Assembly: GCA_030727885.1 (NCBI GenBank)
Contig: JANRAT010000022.1
Location: 1 to 11,208, forward strand
Length of the DNA stretch: 11,208 nt
Source of the DNA: Rhodospirillales bacterium
Lineage (GTDB): Bacteria > Pseudomonadota > Alphaproteobacteria > Rhodospirillales > Casp-alpha2
Direction of reading: 5' to 3'
Part shown: positions 5,779 to 11,208 of the stretch, piece after piece
Layout: every line of letters begins with the position of its first letter
Numbering within the stretch: the first letter of the stretch is position 1
Notes under the pieces: model-generated
Database searches by the model: none
The model's input: only the letters and a program-made list of their open reading frames with translations
What the model was told of the DNA's origin: nothing
Translations under genes and position numbers: made by a program

Positions 5779-5784
5779 CATAAT
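5779..5784 (+). promoter_or_regulatory. Possible -10 element for the glutamate dehydrogenase gene
   Basis: CATAAT matches the -10 consensus at 5 of 6 positions, but no good -35 lies at 16-18 nt. If real, transcription would begin near 5791, downstream of the ATG at 5783, which would leave 5819 as the usable start. The rest of 5706-5818 shows a short T-run (5709-5713) with no hairpin before it, so no terminator for the upstream gene is evident. Confidence 0.25.
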
Positions 5785-5804
5785 GACCCGAAAGACAGAC
5801 GGGC

Positions 5805-5812
5805 AAAGGGAG
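5805..5812 (+). promoter_or_regulatory. Ribosome binding site that sets the glutamate dehydrogenase start
   Basis: AAAGGGAG is followed by 6 nt and the ATG at 5819. The in-frame upstream ATG at 5783 has no comparable site, so this decides the start. Confidence 0.7.
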
Positions 5813-5818
5813 CATCCA

Positions 5819-8800
5819 ATGCCGAATTCCGATCCAGCGGGCGGCGCGCTCGTCGCCAGTGCACAAAAAGCCGCACAAAAACCCACCAAGGGTAACCTCG
5901 GCAAACAGCTTAAATCCTTCATTGCGGAATATTTCGCACATGTGCCAGCCCACGAACTAGACGGCTGGAGCGGTACCGAGCTCGCCGGCATGGCGGCGGC
6001 GCATCTTGCGACCGGGAAAACCCGCAAGCCGAGAACAGCAAACATCCGGGTCTATACACCGGATGCGAAAGCCGATGGCTGGACAACCAATCACACAGTA
6101 ATTGAAATCGTCACTGACGACATGCCGTTTCTGGTGGATTCCGTGGCCGCCGAATTGACGCGCCGGGAACTCCCCATTCATCTGGTGATCCATCCGATCT
6201 GCAAGGTCCGCCGCAACAAGGCCGGTGCCGTTCTCGATATTCTGGAACGCGGTCATCAGGACATTGAAGCCAGAGCCGAAAGCTTCATGCATTTTCAGGT
6301 GACCCAGCAGCCGGTCGTGGCGATGAAGGAAATTGCCGCGTCCCTGAAGCAGGTTCTCGAAGATGTCCGGGCATCGGTCGAGGACTGGCGGCCGATGCGC
6401 GAACGCATGGAAGAAGTGATCGCCGATCTTGAACATGAACCGCGTGGCATTCAGATCGAGGAATCCATCGAGGTTCGCGAACTGCTGCGCTGGCTGTACG
6501 ACAATCATTTCACCTTCCTAGGTTTTCGCGAATACAAGATTTCCGGCACCGGTAAAAAGACCAAGGTCAGCGTAGACCGCTCATCAGGGCTTGGCGTCTT
6601 GCGCGATCCCGGCGTTGCCGTGTTCGAGGCGTTTCAGGCACAGGGCACGATCTCGGCGGAGATTGCAGAATTTCTCGGCGAACGTGATCTGCTGAGTGTG
6701 ACCAAAACCAACCAACGTTCGGTCGTGCATCGCTCGGTCCACATGGATGCCATCGGCATCAAGGAAATGGACAAGAACGGCAATGTGGTCGGTCATCGCC
6801 TGTTTGTCGGTCTGTTCACCTCGGTCGCCTACAATTTGTCACCGCGCAACATCCCGCTGCTGCGCCGTCGTCTGCAGAACATCGTCGACCGCGCCGGGTA
6901 TTCACGCGACAGCCATGACGGCAAGGCGCTGATCAACATTCTGGAATCCTATCCCCGCGATGAGCTGTTCCAGATCAAGGAAGACGCGCTTTTTAAAATC
7001 GCCACCGGCATTCTGTATCTTCAGGAACGTCAACGCGTCGCCCTGTTCGTGCGTGAAGATTCATTCAAACGGTATCTGTCTTGCATGGTGTTCGTGCCGC
7101 GCGATCGTTATGACACTGCGCTCAGACAAAAGATTCAGGAAATTCTGTCCGACGCCGTCAACGGTCAGCCGTCGGCGTTCTTCACCCAGCTTGGCGATTC
7201 ACCCCTGGCCCGGGTGCACATGATCATCAAGCTGACGGAACGCAAGATTCCGAAATACGACGTCGATGCCCTCGAAAAGAAAATCACCGATGCTGCCCGC
7301 TCATGGAGCGACAAGGTTCTTGATGCGCTGATCACCGAAGTCGGTGAAGCCCAGGCACATACCCTGCACGGACGCTTCAAATCGGCATTCGGCCAAAACT
7401 ATCAGGCACAGTATAGCACCGATGAAGTGCTGTTTGATCTGCACCGCATTGATGAAGTCGATGCCAGCGGCAGTATCAAGTTTCATTTGTATAAGCCGGC
7501 CGGCGTCGGTGACAATGCGGTCCGCTTCAAGCTCTACAATCCGGAATCCGAAATCCCGCTATCTGATGTGCTGCCGGTGTTCGAGCATATGGGTTTCAAG
7601 GTCATCAATGAAGCCGGCCCGCACGAAGTCCGTGTCGCTGAATCCAGTTTCAACAGACTGGTCATACATGATTTCGGTCTTGAGCAGCGCAATGGCGACG
7701 CCATTGATGTCGGGGCGATCCGTGACAACTTCGAGGAATCCTTCGCCCGTGTCTGGCATGGTGATGCGGAAAGCGACGGCTTCAATGCATTGGTCGTCGG
7801 TGCCGGACTGACGTGGCGCGAGATCGTCGTGCTGCGCGCGTTCTGCAAATATCTTCGTCAGGTCGGCATCACTTTTTCACAAGCCTATATGGAACAGACG
7901 ATTGCCCGCCATCCCGGCTTTGCCCGGTTGCTGGTCGATATGTTCCAGACGATTTTCGATCCTGCGACGAAGACCAAAAGCAAAGCCAACCCGGCAAAGA
8001 TGCGCGAAAAATATATCGAGAAACTGGAAGCGGTTGCCAGTGCCGATGAAGATCGTATCCTGCGGCGCTTCCTCAACCTGCTCGATTCACTGATCCGCAC
8101 AAACTATTTCCAGACGGATGCCGATGGCCTGCCGAAATCCTATGTGTCGTTCAAGATCAATTCTCGCACCGTTGAAGAAATGCCGCTACCGAGGCCGTTC
8201 CGTGAAATCTGGGTTTACAGCCCGCGCGTCGAAGGCGTGCATCTGCGCTTCGGCTACGTTGCCCGCGGTGGTCTGCGCTGGTCGGACCGGCCGGAAGATT
8301 TCCGCACCGAAGTGCTGGGCCTGGTCAAGGCGCAGCAGGTCAAGAATGCGGTCATCGTGCCGGTCGGATCAAAAGGTGGTTTCGTCTGCAAGCATCCACC
8401 TGCCGACAACAGCCGCGATGCGTTTCTGGCCGAAGGCATTGCGTGCTACAAAATTTTCCTCTCCGGTCTGCTGGATATCACCGACAACATCGTTGGGCCG
8501 AAAATCACGCATCCGAAGAACGTCGTCATCCTTGATGATGATGATCCGTATCTGGTGGTCGCTGCCGACAAGGGCACGGCGACGTTTTCCGATATCGCCA
8601 ACGGGGTCTCCATCGAATACGGCCACTGGCTGGGCGATGCGTTCGCATCCGGCGGCAGCCAGGGCTATGACCACAAGAAAATGGGCATCACTGCACGGGG
8701 TGCCTGGGAATCCGTGAAGCGGCATTTCCGCGAAATCAACATCAACATCCAGACCGAGGATTTCACCTGTACCGGTGTCGGCGACATGTCGGGTGATGTG

Positions 8801-10669
8801 TTCGGCAACGGCATGCTGCTGTCGAAACATATTCTGCTGCTGGCCGCCTTCAACCACATGCACATCTTCGTCGATCCCAATCCCGATCCGGCAAGTACAT
8901 GGGCTGAGCGCAAGCGTTTGTTCGATATGGGTCGCTCGTCCTGGAGCGACTATGACAAAAGCAAATTGTCGAAGGGCGGCGAGATCTATGAACGCAGCGC
9001 AAAATCGCTGAAGCTCACACCGCAAATAAAAGCACGCTTCGGTATCGATAAAGATACGGTTACACCGAACGAGCTGATGAAGACGATCCTCAAGCATGAC
9101 GCCGATCTGTTGTGGTTCGGCGGCATCGGCACCTACATCAAGGCCGGTCATGAATCATCAGCTGATGTTGGCGACCGGGCCAACGATGCGATCCGCATCA
9201 ATGGTGCCGAAGTTCGTGCCAAGGTCATCGGCGAAGGCGCCAACCTTGGTGCCACGCAGCTCGGGCGGATCGAATTTGCCGCGCATGGCGGCCGTCTGAA
9301 CACCGACAGCATCGACAACTCCGCAGGCGTCGATTCATCGGATCACGAGGTCAACATCAAGATCCTGCTGGGGCAGGTCACCCTTGCCGGTCGTCTCGGT
9401 CAGGCCGCGCGCAACAAGCTGCTGGCGAAAATGACCGACGAGGTTGGCGGGCTGGTCTTGCGTCATAACTATGACCAGAGTCAGGCGATCACGCTGATCC
9501 AGGCACGTGGCTTGAGCGCGCTCGACAATCAGCATCGACTGATGAAGACTCTGGAACGCATGGACCGTCTCAACAGAACCGTCGAGTTTCTGCCCGATGA
9601 TGAAATGATGGCGGAACGCGCAGCGATCCGGCACGGTCTATTCCGACCGGAAATCGCCGTGCTGTTGTCCTATGCCAAATTGTGGACTTATGACGAGCTG
9701 CTGGCATCCAACGTGCCGGATGACCCTTATCTGTTCAACGATCTGGTCAAATATTTCCCGTCGCCGTTGCGGGTTGCCTACCGCGACGACATCGCCAAGC
9801 ATCGCTTGCGCCGGGAAATCATCGCTACGCGACTGACCAACAATCTGGTCAATCGCATGGGCGGCAGCTTCATCAACGAGGTTCGGGAAAAAACCGGATT
9901 GGGTGTCGCGCATATTGCCAGAGCCTGGTTCATCGCTCAGGAAATCTTCGATATGCAGAAGCTGTGGACTGAAATCGAAGCGCTCGACAACAAGGTGCCG
10001 GCGGCAACGCAGACATCGATGATGATCGACACACACCATCTGCTGGAATGGGTCACGCTGTGGTTCCTTCGCCATGGCGACAATGGTCTCGATATCACCA
10101 GCAATTGTGCAGCCTTTGCCGAAGGGATGCAGAAACTGGCGCACAATCTGACCTCGACGCTGCCGAAGCATTATGTCAGCGATCTTGAGTCACGCGCCGC
10201 AACTTATATCGAGCATGGCGTACCGGAATCTCTGGCGCTCAAAGTCTCCAATCTGGTCAATCTGTATTCGGGTTGCGATATCGTCCGGCTGGCGATGAAG
10301 CGGAAAGCCGATGTACTGACCGTTGCGCAAGGCTACTTTGCCATCGGTACGCGGTTCCGCATGGGCCGCTTGCGTGCTGCGGCGGAGGGTCTGAATTCCG
10401 AAAGCCACTGGCAGCAGCTGGCTATCGCAGCGCTGGTCGAGGAGATCTATTCGCATCAGCTGCATCTGGCGGAAGCGGTACTTGATATTGCCAACAAGGG
10501 GAAATCGCCGCTCGAAGCTGTTGAAGAATGGATTGCCGCCAATCCCGGATTGGTCGATCCGACCGATCTGATGCTGGGCGAGTTGTGGCACGTCGAGGTC
10601 AACGACATGTCGATGATCGCCGTTGCCAGTCGTCAGCTCAGGACCATGGTAGACGGTGCCAGAAGTTAG
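5819..10669 (+). CDS. Large NAD-dependent glutamate dehydrogenase (GDH180 type)
   Basis: The 1616-residue product is a member of the very large NAD-specific glutamate dehydrogenases (about 1600 residues; named gdhB in Pseudomonas, gdhZ in Caulobacter). It converts L-glutamate and NAD+ to 2-oxoglutarate, ammonium and NADH, mainly for glutamate catabolism. The N-terminal half (about 1-700) corresponds to the regulatory ACT-like region of the family. The catalytic core contains GGLRWSDRPEDFRTEVLGLV (817-836) and PVGSKGGF with the catalytic-type Lys852; the dinucleotide-binding part contains WFGGIGTYIKA (from 1099) and GEGANLG (1138-1144). The C-terminal third (about 1215-1616) is helical and specific to large GDHs. 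No frameshift or missing motif is seen. The ATG at 5819 is preferred over one 12 codons upstream (5783) because of its ribosome binding site. The cytoplasmic enzyme gene overlaps the next gene by 14 bp. Confidence 0.96.
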   Translation: MPNSDPAGGALVASAQKAAQKPTKGNLGKQLKSFIAEYFAHVPAHELDGWSGTELAGMAAAHLATGKTRKPRTANIRVYTPDAKADGWTTNHTVIEIVTDDMPFLVDSVAAELTRRELPIHLVIHPICKVRRNKAGAVLDILERGHQDIEARAESFMHFQVTQQPVVAMKEIAASLKQVLEDVRASVEDWRPMRERMEEVIADLEHEPRGIQIEESIEVRELLRWLYDNHFTFLGFREYKISGTGKKTKVSVDRSSGLGVLRDPGVAVFEAFQAQGTISAEIAEFLGERDLLSVTKTNQRSVVHRSVHMDAIGIKEMDKNGNVVGHRLFVGLFTSVAYNLSPRNIPLLRRRLQNIVDRAGYSRDSHDGKALINILESYPRDELFQIKEDALFKIATGILYLQERQRVALFVREDSFKRYLSCMVFVPRDRYDTALRQKIQEILSDAVNGQPSAFFTQLGDSPLARVHMIIKLTERKIPKYDVDALEKKITDAARSWSDKVLDALITEVGEAQAHTLHGRFKSAFGQNYQAQYSTDEVLFDLHRIDEVDASGSIKFHLYKPAGVGDNAVRFKLYNPESEIPLSDVLPVFEHMGFKVINEAGPHEVRVAESSFNRLVIHDFGLEQRNGDAIDVGAIRDNFEESFARVWHGDAESDGFNALVVGAGLTWREIVVLRAFCKYLRQVGITFSQAYMEQTIARHPGFARLLVDMFQTIFDPATKTKSKANPAKMREKYIEKLEAVASADEDRILRRFLNLLDSLIRTNYFQTDADGLPKSYVSFKINSRTVEEMPLPRPFREIWVYSPRVEGVHLRFGYVARGGLRWSDRPEDFRTEVLGLVKAQQVKNAVIVPVGSKGGFVCKHPPADNSRDAFLAEGIACYKIFLSGLLDITDNIVGPKITHPKNVVILDDDDPYLVVAADKGTATFSDIANGVSIEYGHWLGDAFASGGSQGYDHKKMGITARGAWESVKRHFREININIQTEDFTCTGVGDMSGDVFGNGMLLSKHILLLAAFNHMHIFVDPNPDPASTWAERKRLFDMGRSSWSDYDKSKLSKGGEIYERSAKSLKLTPQIKARFGIDKDTVTPNELMKTILKHDADLLWFGGIGTYIKAGHESSADVGDRANDAIRINGAEVRAKVIGEGANLGATQLGRIEFAAHGGRLNTDSIDNSAGVDSSDHEVNIKILLGQVTLAGRLGQAARNKLLAKMTDEVGGLVLRHNYDQSQAITLIQARGLSALDNQHRLMKTLERMDRLNRTVEFLPDDEMMAERAAIRHGLFRPEIAVLLSYAKLWTYDELLASNVPDDPYLFNDLVKYFPSPLRVAYRDDIAKHRLRREIIATRLTNNLVNRMGGSFINEVREKTGLGVAHIARAWFIAQEIFDMQKLWTEIEALDNKVPAATQTSMMIDTHHLLEWVTLWFLRHGDNGLDITSNCAAFAEGMQKLAHNLTSTLPKHYVSDLESRAATYIEHGVPESLALKVSNLVNLYSGCDIVRLAMKRKADVLTVAQGYFAIGTRFRMGRLRAAAEGLNSESHWQQLAIAALVEEIYSHQLHLAEAVLDIANKGKSPLEAVEEWIAANPGLVDPTDLMLGELWHVEVNDMSMIAVASRQLRTMVDGARS

Positions 10670-11208
10670 TCGCCGCAAAAACCTCGGGATTGCCGCGTGG
10701 TGCCTTTATGATTGGGCAAACTCGGCGTTTCCGACGGTTATCATCACCTTTGTGTTTGCCGCCTATTTCACCAAAGGCGTCGCTGCCGATGAAGTCAGTG
10801 GCACCGCGTTATGGGGTCAGGCAATCGGCTGGTCGGCGCTGATCGTTGCCCTGATCAGCCCGATTATCGGTGCTGTCGCCGATCATACAGGCCCGCGTAA
10901 GCCCTGGTTGCTGGTCGCGACCATCGGCTGCGTTATTGCCACTGCGTCGCTGTGGCTGGTGGCGCCTGAACCCGGGATGATCATGTCAGGACTGATTCTC
11001 GTTGCCGTTGCCAACATCGCCTTCGAGACCGGCATGGTGTTTTACAACGCCATGCTGCCGGATCTGGTCAGTGACGATAAGATCGGCAGGGTTTCCGGTT
11101 GGGGCTGGGGCATCGGCTATATCGGCGGCCTGATCTGTCTGGCGCTGGTTCTGGTTCTGTTTGTGCAGACCGATACGCCGCTGTTCGGTCTGGACAAGGA
11201 AAAGGCCG
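10656..11208 (+). CDS. UMF1/Atg22-type MFS transporter (5' part, runs off the window)
   Basis: The first 184 codons are present and the frame is open to the window edge. The product begins VPEVSRRKNLGIAAWCLYDW with GTG read as Met. Recognisable motifs are YDWANSAF (about 18-25), the MFS loop motif ADHTGPRKPW after the second membrane helix, YNAMLPDL and GRVSGWGWGIGYIGG. These are typical of the UMF1 family of the major facilitator superfamily, related to yeast vacuolar Atg22, which exports amino acids. About five membrane segments are visible of the usual twelve. The substrate is unknown; a role in amino acid or nutrient export would fit the neighbour but is inference. The GTG at 10656 is the only sensible start: an in-frame TAG lies at 10650-10652 and no ATG occurs before the first membrane helix. 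It overlaps the dehydrogenase gene by 14 bp, suggesting cotranscription and translational coupling. Confidence 0.9.
   Translation, partial: MPEVSRRKNLGIAAWCLYDWANSAFPTVIITFVFAAYFTKGVAADEVSGTALWGQAIGWSALIVALISPIIGAVADHTGPRKPWLLVATIGCVIATASLWLVAPEPGMIMSGLILVAVANIAFETGMVFYNAMLPDLVSDDKIGRVSGWGWGIGYIGGLICLALVLVLFVQTDTPLFGLDKEKA

Noticed and set aside
8369..9151. Long open frame on the minus strand (about 260 codons) inside the glutamate dehydrogenase gene
   Set aside because: It lies wholly antisense to a strongly conserved coding region, has no family resemblance that I can see and is expected as a codon-bias shadow. The same applies to minus-strand frames at 9638-10171, 10190-10678 and 5957-6508.

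Overview
The window reads as an ordinary chromosomal stretch of a moderately GC-rich alphaproteobacterium. This placement rests on established gene neighbourhoods and protein types: a thioredoxin-TPR / LON-domain / Trm112-like / DUF971 gene string, a roughly 1600-residue NAD-dependent glutamate dehydrogenase, a PII gene beside a ubiquinone-hydroxylase gene, and a Trm112-like protein of the type lacking most zinc cysteines. I see no insertion sequence, CRISPR array, prophage gene or other mobile element, and no wholly unknown multigene system.

Layout. At the left edge a PII signalling gene (probably glnK) runs off the window on the minus strand. Its upstream region (35-339) carries a good sigma-54 type -24/-12 element with plausible IHF-like and NtrC-like sites further upstream, consistent with nitrogen control. 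Diverging from it on the plus strand are a UbiH/UbiF/COQ6-family ubiquinone hydroxylase (340-1584) and, 2 nt later, a small MliC/PliC-type lysozyme inhibitor (1587-1871). This pair converges on a minus-strand operon (4236 down to 1855) coding for a CnoX/YbbN-like thioredoxin-TPR co-chaperone, a stand-alone LON substrate-binding domain protein, a Trm112-like protein and a DUF971 protein. The last two use TTG starts with clear Shine-Dalgarno sequences. The 3' end of the DUF971 gene overlaps the lysozyme inhibitor gene by 17 bp.

To the right of 4237 an intergenic region holds a good vegetative promoter and a tRNA-Gly(GCC) gene (4476-4550). It is followed by an LpxR-type outer-membrane lipid A 3'-O-deacylase (4692-5705), a very large NAD-glutamate dehydrogenase (best start 5819, end 10669) and, overlapping it by 14 bp, the 5' part of a UMF1/Atg22-type MFS transporter (GTG start 10656, continuing past the window).

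Biological themes. PII and the catabolic glutamate dehydrogenase both concern nitrogen and glutamate balance, but they lie in separate transcription units. The lysozyme inhibitor and the lipid A deacylase both modify or protect the cell envelope in ways that, in known relatives, blunt recognition or attack by host innate defences; having both in one 11-kb stretch is the most thought-provoking feature, although co-function is only inference. The other points worth a second look are start-site corrections, gene overlaps and the regulatory architecture upstream of glnK.
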